DNA of 6,712 bases from Candidatus Poribacteria bacterium. GTDB taxonomy: Bacteria; Poribacteria; WGA-4E; WGA-3G. The DNA is taken from NCBI GenBank assembly GCA_028818995.1, contig JAPPMR010000772.1:1-6712 (forward strand). Direction: 5' to 3'. Position 1 is the stretch's first letter, and every line of letters starts with the position of its first letter. Of the stretch, positions 1 to 5,622 are shown in pieces. Below the pieces are notes generated by a model, which searched no databases, was not told the origin of the DNA, and worked only from the letters and a program-made list of their open reading frames with translations. Both the position numbers and the translations under genes were made by a program.

Positions 1-234
1 AACAACGAGCAACGAAGCGATTGGATCCTCTATACCTGTTGGAATTCGTTTCTCATCACTCTCTGATAAAACCAGTAGCGTTCCATCCGACAAGGCAGAC
101 ACCACAGCTTGACCTTTTGACAGTGAAACCATAGCGCCGTGTTCTTGATGATCTGTCCCTTTGTAAACTTGGACAGGTTCGCCAGCTCCATTATCTTCAA
201 CGGAATAGATGGCATTGTTAGTAGCAATAAACAT
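1..234 (-). CDS. Beta-propeller-like (BNR/YVTN/WD40-type) protein, N-terminal part, runs off the left edge
   Basis: Reading leftward from the ATG at 234-232, 78 codons stay open to the window edge. The protein begins MFIATNNAIYSV and contains short alternating strands with GxxVxxAxSDGTLLVLS spacing (residues about 41-57), followed by a second blade-like stretch. This is the look of a BNR/YVTN/WD40-type propeller blade, as in many sialidase-like or photosystem-assembly-like bacterial propellers. No signal peptide is visible, so a cytoplasmic location is likely. The start codon shares one base with the TAA stop of the CHAT-fold gene (TAATG), and a strong AGGAG lies inside the end of that gene, so the two are probably translationally coupled. 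The rest of the gene, and hence blade number, is outside the window. The propeller call rests on one to two blades only and is an inference; the gene itself is well supported. Confidence 0.72.
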   Translation of the reverse strand, partial: MFIATNNAIYSVEDNGAGEPVQVYKGTDHQEHGAMVSLSKGQAVVSALSDGTLLVLSESDEKRIPTGIEDPIASLLVV

Positions 235-884
235 TATGTATTCTCCTCTGTTGTGTAGCGACGGAATATCTTCGTCCCGAAGCGAAAGTGTGGATCAAGT
301 TGTGCTGCTTTTTCAGCCGCCTTTTGCTCTGTATAGGTAGTTGTTGAGTAATCGCGGTCCACACCGTCCATTAAATAATAGAAAAAACTTGTGAAAAAGA
401 CTAATGATGAATCAAGATCAACATATATTTCCTCTGGGTCATCAGGGTGAACGGGCGCAATATAGGATTGATAGCCAGATTTTAGAAATGACTCTGCTAT
501 CGGTTCTCTTCCTGAACCACACGCTGTAGAGAGCAGCGTGCCATCTCGATTTTGGACGTATTCGGTAATTTTCGTAGGTGTCAGTTCAACAACGATATGA
601 TCCCAACCTTCATCGCCAGGGGTGTCGTAATCCCCATCTTCCTGATCAACGACCTCAAGTCTTAGGTGCATATCCTCTGCAGTCTGACCTGAGCCGTGGC
701 AAAAGATAATTGTATACGCATAGTTGCGTTGTTGTGAAAAGAAATCAAGAATCTGACGTTTTTGGACAAAATAGTGGAAATCGACATGTAATCTGAAACT
801 TTCAAGCACGCCGCGGAGTGCGTCTGCTTCCCGAAGCATCGTGCGATCACAGACAATTGCGACAGGTGTAAATAATCTTAACAT
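234..884 (-). CDS. CHAT/caspase-fold (clan CD) peptidase-like protein
   Basis: This 216-residue protein matches the order of motifs in CHAT/caspase-like cysteine peptidases. An N-terminal strand (about 6-13, PVAIVCDR) is followed by a helix, then a hydrophobic strand ending in a His-Gly (IIFCHGSG, His63) and a later strand ending in a Cys motif (LLSTACGSG, Cys122). After that come a Gly-rich turn, IAPVHPDD (about 143-149, resembling the xLWpvdD of CHAT domains) and FFTSFFYYLMDG (about 163-174), like the closing FYxxL helix. His63 and Cys122 would form the catalytic dyad, with no accessory domain fused. The ATG at 884 is preferred over an in-frame TTG at 932 because AAGGA sits 8 bases before it and the TTG extension would overlap the preceding gene. 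No signal peptide is seen. It lies 28 bp after the broken ART-like gene and overlaps the propeller gene by one base. Activity is inferred from motif placement; a profile-profile search would settle the fold. Confidence 0.62.
   Translation of the reverse strand: MLRLFTPVAIVCDRTMLREADALRGVLESFRLHVDFHYFVQKRQILDFFSQQRNYAYTIIFCHGSGQTAEDMHLRLEVVDQEDGDYDTPGDEGWDHIVVELTPTKITEYVQNRDGTLLSTACGSGREPIAESFLKSGYQSYIAPVHPDDPEEIYVDLDSSLVFFTSFFYYLMDGVDRDYSTTTYTEQKAAEKAAQLDPHFRFGTKIFRRYTTEENT
243..247 (-). promoter_or_regulatory. Ribosome binding site of the propeller gene, inside the CHAT-fold gene
   Basis: On the minus strand AGGAG lies 8 bases before the ATG at 234-232, within the last codons of the upstream CHAT-fold gene. 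Together with the TAATG stop/start overlap it supports coupled translation of the two proteins. Confidence 0.7.
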
Positions 885-892
885 GTGAAATT

Positions 893-897
893 TCCTT
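893..897 (-). promoter_or_regulatory. Ribosome binding site deciding the start of the CHAT-fold gene
   Basis: AAGGA on the minus strand, about 8 bases before the ATG at 884. The alternative TTG at 932 has no comparable site and lies inside the upstream gene, so the 216-residue form is chosen. Confidence 0.65.
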
Positions 898-1077
898 TTG
901 TCTTCAACTGTGTCAATCAAATTTATCAACAATGCGATGGTGTTTTAACAGGTCGCCGGATTTATACGTTTCAACTTTGTCTGGTGTTATCTCATCCAGA
1001 GTTACGGCAACCTGCAGCGGATCAATGTAAATTTTCTTGTCCTCTGCTATTTTTGTGGGGTCTACACAATAGATATA

Positions 1078-1209
1078 TAGTGACCTTTAGAATTAATAGG
1101 ACATTTTGAGTTGTAGGAGGGAACTCCGATTCCCGACTATCAGTGAGTTGCGTCGCGATTCGGAGATCGCTCCTACAGAAATGTGTCTCTTTAATTTTAT
1201 AGTTCACTA
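1078..1209. mobile_element. 132-bp MITE with terminal inverted repeats and TA target duplication
   Basis: The two ends read TAGTGA(C/A)CT inward from 1078 and 1209 and match at 16 of the first 19 positions. TA lies directly outside each end (1076-1077 and 1210-1211), and only one TA is needed in the ancestral gene, as judged from copy 2 and from restoration of the reading frame. It has no room for a transposase, so it is non-autonomous. A TA duplication is typical of IS630/Tc1-mariner elements, which suggests, but does not prove, that family as the mobilising source. The centre is a long palindrome described separately. Confidence 0.85.
1112..1177. repeat. REPIN-like double hairpin at the core of the 132-bp element
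   Basis: Two 26-base arms (1112-1137 and 1152-1177) are inverted relative to each other and agree at 22 of 26 positions, both starting TGTAGGAG. Each arm also folds on its own: GGGAA/TTCCC around loop CTCCGA in the left arm, and GCGAT/ATCGC around the same loop in the inverted right arm. The four differences fall as two compensated base pairs, so the local stems stay perfect. Paired inverted hairpins with a GTAG foot are the layout of REP doublets (REPINs) moved by RAYT/TnpA-REP transposases; that link is an analogy. Confidence 0.75.
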
Positions 1210-1476
1210 TAAATTGTCTCGTCCGGTTCAAATTGGTCAGGATTTTCAAACCAGACGAATCGGTCCATCTTATCGGTTTCCGACCAACCCATGTTATTGG
1301 TTCCGGGTGGACCTGCTGCGCAAAACAGTGCAAAAAGAAAATCAGGCGTGAGATAGATTGCTTCTAACGCTTCTTCAGGAGGTCTCCCTGGCGGCACTTG
1401 AGCCTTATGTTTCTTCAATTTTGGAAACAACTGCTTGCTTCCGTGATATAAATACATTGGTTACCTCTCTATAATT

Positions 1477-2211
1477 TTATGAATTTGCCCGCTTATCTAT
1501 GAGTACTTCGCGCCCATTTAGAGGTTGCACAGGACGGTTATTACCATGCATAATCGCTTTAAACGCTGCAATCTGCGATTGAGGCATCTCTATTGGTGTT
1601 GTTATAACGAACCATTTAACACCTTCTGAACAAGGCGGTGTTGTCAACGAACCGTCATAGCGATAGGTGTGCCTTGTTCTCGGCAGCAAATCAATAGCAT
1701 TGAAGACAACGTCTGCTACCCATTTGGATTCACCTGGGACAGATGGCAGATGCTGCCAAATAGAATCAAACGCAGTGTTATGACGTCCGTTCTCAATAAA
1801 AACTGCAATCACAGCCAACGAACCATTCCTACTCTTATGAACGAAGTGCATCTCCATGTCATGCTGTTTTGCAGCTACAGTATGTTCGCTGGGCGAGTGG
1901 AAGTGAAACTGTAAAAGAGAATACTGCATCCCACCAACCTGAATCCAACTCCCTTCTGGGTAAATAATTGCGATTGTATTGCCGGTGTTACCGATATTCA
2001 AAGTTGTGGGTTGGTAGTTGAAAGCGATAGCGGGCAACTTCATCGGTTTGGGATTTTCAATATTGATGGGAGATTGATGCATTCCATCAGCACAAAGTCC
2101 ATATTCAGGGCTGAGACATCCCCAAATATTGGGTCCGTTGTTTGCTTTATAGCCCCAGCATACTGTCTCAGTAGGCAGGGCGGTTTTTTTTACTTTTTCA
2201 TTATTGTTCAT
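1477..2211 (-). CDS. Alpha-class carbonic anhydrase
   Basis: Catalyses reversible hydration of CO2 to bicarbonate at a zinc site. The 244-residue protein shows the alpha-class signature: WGY near residue 20, HQSPINI (about 45-51), QFHFHSPSEH with zinc ligands His103 and His105, EMHFVH with third ligand His122, the gatekeeper Glu109, and LTTPPCSEGV with Thr190. Cys40 and Cys194 are placed as the conserved disulfide of bacterial alpha-CAs. Two things are odd. There is no signal peptide, although most bacterial family members are exported and the disulfide suggests an oxidising site. The position of the proton-shuttle His64 of human CA II (NGH) reads TGN, with Asn78. ATG 2211 is preferred over the TTG at 2220; neither has a clear Shine-Dalgarno site, and the gene start lies 18 bp from a mobile element (2230-2344). 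ART copy 1 follows 19 bp downstream. Confidence 0.95.
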   Translation of the reverse strand: MNNNEKVKKTALPTETVCWGYKANNGPNIWGCLSPEYGLCADGMHQSPINIENPKPMKLPAIAFNYQPTTLNIGNTGNTIAIIYPEGSWIQVGGMQYSLLQFHFHSPSEHTVAAKQHDMEMHFVHKSRNGSLAVIAVFIENGRHNTAFDSIWQHLPSVPGESKWVADVVFNAIDLLPRTRHTYRYDGSLTTPPCSEGVKWFVITTPIEMPQSQIAAFKAIMHGNNRPVQPLNGREVLIDKRANS

Positions 2212-2229
2212 ACAATTCAAGTTCAGCAG

Positions 2230-2344
2230 GACTTACGCATTTTCGCGATTTGTGCAATAATTATGGTTAAAATGGCGTGATTTTAAGCAGAATTCTGGAT
2301 TATTGGCGCGTTTACAAAACGCGCCTACCATTCGTGCGTAAGTC
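2230..2344 (+). mobile_element. 115-bp palindromic MITE-like element, copy A
   Basis: Bounded by a perfect 10-bp inverted repeat, GACTTACGCA at 2230-2239 and its complement at 2335-2344, and containing a perfect 9-bp hairpin. A diverged copy in the opposite orientation lies at 2823-2935. The two share blocks such as ATTTTC, CGATTT, AGAATTC, GCGCG, TTACAAA and GTGCG in the same order. It is too short to code for a transposase, and no clear target duplication is visible. It fills most of the gap between ART copy 2 and the carbonic anhydrase, ending 18 bp before the latter's start. Confidence 0.75.
2305..2325. repeat. Perfect 9-bp hairpin with GTAG foot inside element copy A
   Basis: GGCGCGTTT and AAACGCGCC enclose the 3-base loop ACA. 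On the minus strand the stem is preceded by GTA at 2328-2326, giving a GTAGG foot like that of the other element's arms. Neither strand has a following T-run, so it does not look like an intrinsic terminator, though it could affect mRNA stability between the flanking genes. Confidence 0.7.
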
Positions 2345-2422
2345 ATAAGTTTACAATGTTGTGCAGATTAAAAGGGAAACCGTTACCCCGAACTATTCCC
2401 ATCAGAGCAATTCAATTTATCA

Positions 2423-2809
2423 TTATTTAATGAGGCGGTAGTGCTTAAACAGTTCCCCAGATTTATAAATTTCAACCTTATCTGGTGTAATCTCATCTTC
2501 GGTTACAGCAATCTGCCACGGATCAATTCGGATTTTCTTGTCCTCTGAAATCTTCGTTGAGTCTACAAAATAAACATAAATCGTCTCGTCAGGTTTAAAC
2601 TGCTCCGGATTTTCAAAGCAAATGGTTCGGTTTGTGATATCTATATTTGAGACTCCTGGTGGTCTTGCTGCGCAAGCCAATGCGAAGAGAAAGTCAGGGG
2701 TGAGATAGATCGCTTCCAAAGCTTCTTCCGGAGGTCTCCCAGGTGGCGCGTGAGCCTTGCGTTTTCTCAATTTTGGAAAGGACTGTTTGCTTCCGTGATA
2801 TAAATACAT
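2423..2809 (-). CDS. Small ADP-ribosyltransferase-like protein, copy 2 (intact)
   Basis: A 128-residue protein beginning MYLYHGSKQSFPKL. The LYHGS start (His5), the second strand EAIYLTPDFLFALA (Tyr35, about 32-45) and a late strand plus turn QIAVTEDEITPDKV (about 99-112, with Gln99, Glu104 and Glu106 as third-motif candidates) fit the H-Y-(E/Q) layout of PARP/KptA-type ADP-ribosyltransferase folds. I do not recognise a named family. If the fold is right it would use NAD+, with unknown target. The start is taken at ATG 2809 because copy 1 starts at the equivalent residue; the upstream GTG at 2833 would begin inside the neighbouring mobile element. Inverted copies of a ~115-bp element lie on both sides (2823-2935 and 2230-2344). 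The gene follows the beta-helix gene and precedes the carbonic anhydrase. The fold call is tentative; the gene is supported by the conserved paralogue. Confidence 0.6.
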   Translation of the reverse strand: MYLYHGSKQSFPKLRKRKAHAPPGRPPEEALEAIYLTPDFLFALACAARPPGVSNIDITNRTICFENPEQFKPDETIYVYFVDSTKISEDKKIRIDPWQIAVTEDEITPDKVEIYKSGELFKHYRLIK

Positions 2810-2822
2810 TGTTTGTCCCCAA

Positions 2823-2935
2823 GGCTTTCGCACAAAGGTGGGAGCACTTTGTAAGCGCGCTGGAAACTCTGAATTCTACTGAAGATTACACTAATTTTGT
2901 CATACCGTCTAAAAATCGTGAAAATCGTGTGAGTC
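2823..2935 (-). mobile_element. Diverged inverted copy B of the 115-bp element
   Basis: Read on the minus strand from 2935, the sequence aligns along its full length with 2230-2344. It starts GGACTCACACGATTTTCACG against GGACTTACGCATTTTCGCG, passes through AGAATTC and GCGCG-TTACAAA, and ends GTGCGAAAGCC against GTGCGTAAGTC. By eye about two thirds to three quarters of positions match with a few small gaps. Its hairpin and terminal repeats are degraded, so it looks older than copy A. It nearly fills the gap between the beta-helix stop (2940) and the ART copy 2 start (2809). Confidence 0.68.
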
Positions 2936-2939
2936 CTAA

Positions 2940-4205
2940 TTAATGGTATTCTTTGACAATCAACGGAAGTTTTGCCCTGTCTTTACCTAATTCAGCACAG
3001 ACACCGTTTGGATTCAGCACAGTTATCGTTCCCGTGATATCGTGAAGCGGTAAATCACTTTCCTGTTGCGTAAATGCTATGGCAGGACGATTATAATTGT
3101 CATCAACAAAACAATCAATGAAATCAACGCCTCCCATCGTTTGGACAATATCCGGTTTTGGCAAGGATAACAAAATCGGTACCCATTCATCGTTGAATTG
3201 TTGATCGGTAGCAGCGTTGATGATAGCACAATCCTTGAACTTTAAACGTGCACCATTGACCGATTTTTCCTGAACTTTAATACCATAACCCATAGTGTTT
3301 TCAACTGTGCAATTATAAAATTCGATGTATCCACCCGGCCCCTTGTCGCCTATCTTTGACACGCGGATACCCGCCCCGTGTTGACTACTAATGTAGCAAT
3401 TTTCAAAACGTATTGATACATCTTCAGTTTCATTTGTAGTAAATGCTAAAAACACTTCTATACCGTCTCCAGCATTATCTAAGAATTGACATCCAGAGAA
3501 TATCGCGTTTTTGATCCGCTGTTCACTTAGGTCGGGTTCAATGTCTACACCGGATGATGGCGGTGTTCCCCACGTGTTTGAAAACGTGCAGTTTTCAACT
3601 GTTAGGTTTTCAGCACTAATAACGCTGATTCCCTGCCGATAATGGTTATGACAAACGATGTCCCGCAGCAGCACATTTTCAGAGTATTTTTGTTCTTTAC
3701 CGCCATCAATATAGATACCGTCACCACCGCTATCCTTGAGCATCAAACCAGAGACCTTTATATTTTTGGAACCCCGAATAGACAATGTCATTCGCCACTC
3801 ACCCTTTGGATACTGTCCATACCACCGATGCCAATCGAATTGCTCAAGCACAAGCCCCGTGATATAGTCCTGTTTCCACATACGGAAGGTTGCACCATAT
3901 CCGCGTATGGTGAGGTTCTCTACATCTTGTGCGGTGAACATTGAATCACCTTTGCCGCGATATTCACCGCGTTTTGCAGAGATGACCGTCCCTCGCTCAA
4001 AAATCAATTCCTGATTGCTGGCAAGTTTAATCGGTCGAATTATCCAATCTGCGCGCATATTTGGGACAATCAACCGTTTTGCACCAGAATCAATTGCGGC
4101 TTGCAATTCGCCTGTTGCATCTTCTGGGTTAAATCCCCACCATGCGGCATTTGCATCCGTTCTTTTTCCTGATTGAACGTCTGCAATCGCTTCGAGATTT
4201 TTCAT
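2940..4205 (-). CDS. Right-handed parallel beta-helix protein (pectate-lyase-like fold)
   Basis: A 421-residue protein of the pectate lyase/polygalacturonase-like fold. The N-terminal cap has DATGELQAAID (29-39) and a strand with NQELIFERGTVIS, the usual entry into such helices. Coils then follow with recurring G-x-G-I-x-V turns: GDGIYI (161-166), GVDIEP (219-224), GDGIEV (246-251), GAGIRV (277-282) and GYGIKV (306-311). These sit between NLTVENCTF-type coils with stacked Asn and Cys. Such proteins bind or cleave polysaccharides, but no catalytic set can be assigned by eye, so substrate and activity are open. No signal peptide is seen, which is unusual for an extracellular polysaccharide lyase. 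The ATG at 4205 is chosen because GGAG lies 7 bases before it; the in-frame TTG at 4220 would put that site inside the coding region. It follows the DUF5069 gene by 33 bp and is probably co-transcribed with it. Confidence 0.85.
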   Translation of the reverse strand: MKNLEAIADVQSGKRTDANAAWWGFNPEDATGELQAAIDSGAKRLIVPNMRADWIIRPIKLASNQELIFERGTVISAKRGEYRGKGDSMFTAQDVENLTIRGYGATFRMWKQDYITGLVLEQFDWHRWYGQYPKGEWRMTLSIRGSKNIKVSGLMLKDSGGDGIYIDGGKEQKYSENVLLRDIVCHNHYRQGISVISAENLTVENCTFSNTWGTPPSSGVDIEPDLSEQRIKNAIFSGCQFLDNAGDGIEVFLAFTTNETEDVSIRFENCYISSQHGAGIRVSKIGDKGPGGYIEFYNCTVENTMGYGIKVQEKSVNGARLKFKDCAIINAATDQQFNDEWVPILLSLPKPDIVQTMGGVDFIDCFVDDNYNRPAIAFTQQESDLPLHDITGTITVLNPNGVCAELGKDRAKLPLIVKEYH

Positions 4206-4212
4206 AATTATG

Positions 4213-4216
4213 CTCC
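4213..4216 (-). promoter_or_regulatory. Ribosome binding site deciding the beta-helix gene start
   Basis: GGAG on the minus strand, 7 bases before the ATG at 4205. It lies inside the five-codon extension that a TTG start at 4220 would add, which argues for the shorter form. Confidence 0.65.
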
Positions 4217-4238
4217 ACAACGAATAGTTCTAAAACTT

Positions 4239-5522
4239 CTACAGCGCAAATGTCTTCTCATCATCAAGGTCCATCATCGCGAACCAAGTATTGATTTCCG
4301 AAGGATCAACACCAAGTTTTTTAAGCATTTTCGCCATCATCGCCTTATGTCGTTCGGTTTCAGGACCCATTTGTGTCATCTTTTCATTAAATGCTTTGAT
4401 GTCCGCCTCACTCTTTGGATATTTCTCCTTTAACCATGCCTCAACCTCTGCATCGGTTGACAACGTTTTTAGTGCCTCAGTAAAATCTGCAGGTGATACT
4501 CCCAAAAATCCGAGCATCATTCTGTCAATTCCTGATTCCTCTCCGTAAAAATAGGATCCTAAAGTATTGCCAATAAATGCCCTACCTTTGTCGATCAATC
4601 GTGCGAGTTGAACTGTTCCGTAGACATCAATATTATTAGGGCTGCGCGGTGCACGACGATTGAGATCAACGATACCGAAACTCAACTGGTCGTCAAGGTC
4701 TTGGAGGGCAACCCACGTTGTAATGTCTGTTCGAGTCGGATCTACTTCTTGGCAGCGTGCCTCAAAACGTTCACGGGTCGTTTCATCAGGGCCACGATTG
4801 ACCATCGCATGATTGAATGCATCAATCTCCTCATGTGATTTATCGCAGTTTGCCTGCACCCACTCACCTATCTCAATATCGTTCGGATTGTTAACCGCTG
4901 CTTCCTGAAAATCATCAGCAGAAATATCAAGAAATTCTAAAATACGCACATCTTGCCCAGAAATATCACCGTATTTATAGTCACCGATTTTTCCAGCGCG
5001 TTCCGCACGTGCTTTATCTGCCATGCGTGCTACACCGCAGATGCCAGCAACGTCTCTTGCACGTGCACTGCGCGGTGGACGTTCGATGAGATCCACCTGC
5101 CAAAAACAACCCCAATCGTCCAGTTCAATGGATTGTAGCACTGTTTTAATATCTGTGCGATCAGGCGCAAATTTAGCGAGTCGTTCTTTCAATAATTGTT
5201 GATGTTTTTTGTCGGTTGGCAGTCTGTCCAGTTCCGTTTGGTTGAATGCTACAATCTCCTCATCTGTTTTCTTCCCTTTTTCAAGCATCCAAGTACTGAG
5301 CGCGACATCATCGTATTCGTCAGCTGCCTCCGCAAAATCGTCTGCTGAAATACCCAAAAATGCTAAAATGCGCCGATCTAACCCCGAATGGTCTCCGTAG
5401 ACAAAATCACCCAGGGTTTCTTCATTATGTGCGCGTGCCTTGTCTGTCATACGTGCCGCACCGACAATCCCGGCAACACCTAAGTTTGAAGGTCTACGTG
5501 GTGGTTGGCGTGTTAAATCCAT
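4239..5522 (-). CDS. Triple-DUF5069 protein
   Basis: A 427-residue protein made of three tandem DUF5069 domains: residues 2-142, 143-284 and 285-427. Each begins DLxxRxPR and carries ARMxDKARA (or ARLIDKGRA), then a YGxxSGxD segment, then RILxFLGISADDFxEA, a FN motif in a helix, and a closing TDIxTW...DLDD stretch. Most DUF5069 proteins I know of are a single domain of about 140-150 residues, so this is a tandem triplication. The function is unknown; the domain is soluble, has no signal peptide and is mostly helical by eye. The three units differ at many positions, so the duplication is old, and units 1 and 2 look more alike than either is to unit 3. Start ATG 5522 has AAAGGAA about 8 bases upstream. 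A strong promoter lies at 5571-5598, making this the probable first gene of the leftward unit. The beta-helix gene follows after 33 bp. Confidence 0.88.
   Translation of the reverse strand: MDLTRQPPRRPSNLGVAGIVGAARMTDKARAHNEETLGDFVYGDHSGLDRRILAFLGISADDFAEAADEYDDVALSTWMLEKGKKTDEEIVAFNQTELDRLPTDKKHQQLLKERLAKFAPDRTDIKTVLQSIELDDWGCFWQVDLIERPPRSARARDVAGICGVARMADKARAERAGKIGDYKYGDISGQDVRILEFLDISADDFQEAAVNNPNDIEIGEWVQANCDKSHEEIDAFNHAMVNRGPDETTRERFEARCQEVDPTRTDITTWVALQDLDDQLSFGIVDLNRRAPRSPNNIDVYGTVQLARLIDKGRAFIGNTLGSYFYGEESGIDRMMLGFLGVSPADFTEALKTLSTDAEVEAWLKEKYPKSEADIKAFNEKMTQMGPETERHKAMMAKMLKKLGVDPSEINTWFAMMDLDDEKTFAL
4242..5519 (-). repeat. Three tandem ~142-codon DUF5069 units
   Basis: Unit boundaries in DNA are about 5519-5097, 5096-4671 and 4670-4242. 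They are recognised from the repeated DLxxRxPR start and DKxRA motif; similarity is clear in protein but weak in DNA. Confidence 0.8.
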
Positions 5523-5570
5523 AATTCGTTTCCTTTCAATTTAGAAATGTGTTATCATATCTGCTATAGT

Positions 5571-5598
5571 ATTGTAGCATATTTAAAGCATGTGTCAA
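5571..5598 (-). promoter_or_regulatory. Sigma70-type promoter for the leftward gene cluster
   Basis: On the minus strand a perfect TTGACA (5598-5593) is followed after 16 bases by TACAAT (5576-5571), which is preceded by TGC, an extended -10. Transcription would start near 5564, leaving about 40 untranslated bases before the DUF5069 start at 5522. The match is to the consensus of housekeeping sigma factors. No operator-like palindrome was noticed, and no equally good promoter was found for the divergent protease gene. Confidence 0.72.
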
Positions 5599-5622
5599 AC
5601 AAAAACAGGAAATTCACATCTT

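Larger units (their letters stand above)
913..1457 (-). pseudogene. ADP-ribosyltransferase-like small protein, copy 1, interrupted by a miniature mobile element
   Basis: The gene starts at ATG 1457 after a GAGAGG site, 19 bp downstream of the carbonic anhydrase stop. The protein begins MYLYHGSKQLFPKL and runs 83 native residues to ETIY. It then enters the inserted element, adds SEL and stops (stop at 1199-1197). The remainder of the frame lies beyond the element and ends with TGA at 915-913, coding YCVDPTKIAEDKKI and later DEITPDKVETYKSGD. Deleting 1078-1209 plus one TA gives ETIYIYCVD and a continuous 136-residue protein. That protein is about three quarters identical by eye to copy 2 at 2423-2809, which has ETIYVYFVD there. 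It also has five extra residues near SETDK and a longer C-terminus. The flanking halves carry no other frame break, so the interruption looks recent. A truncated 86-residue product could still be made. Confidence 0.85.

Noticed and set aside
885..932. TTG-started 16-residue N-terminal extension of the CHAT-fold gene
   Set aside because: The ATG at 884 has AAGGA 8 bases upstream; the extension has no such site and overlaps the end of ART copy 1.
1022..1351. Open frames on both strands across the 132-bp element and ART copy 1
   Set aside because: They are out of frame with the conserved ART sequence and run through the inserted palindrome.
2305..2325. Intrinsic terminator between ART copy 2 and carbonic anhydrase
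   Set aside because: The stem is perfect but no T-run follows on either strand, and it belongs to a repeated element.
2230..2935. True composite transposon carrying ART copy 2
   Set aside because: No transposase and no target-site duplication can be seen at the outer ends, so only the inverted arrangement is claimed.
5590..5622. Upstream in-frame ATG for the protease lipoprotein
   Set aside because: It adds a polar stretch before the signal peptide and has no ribosome binding site; AGGA serves the ATG at 5623.
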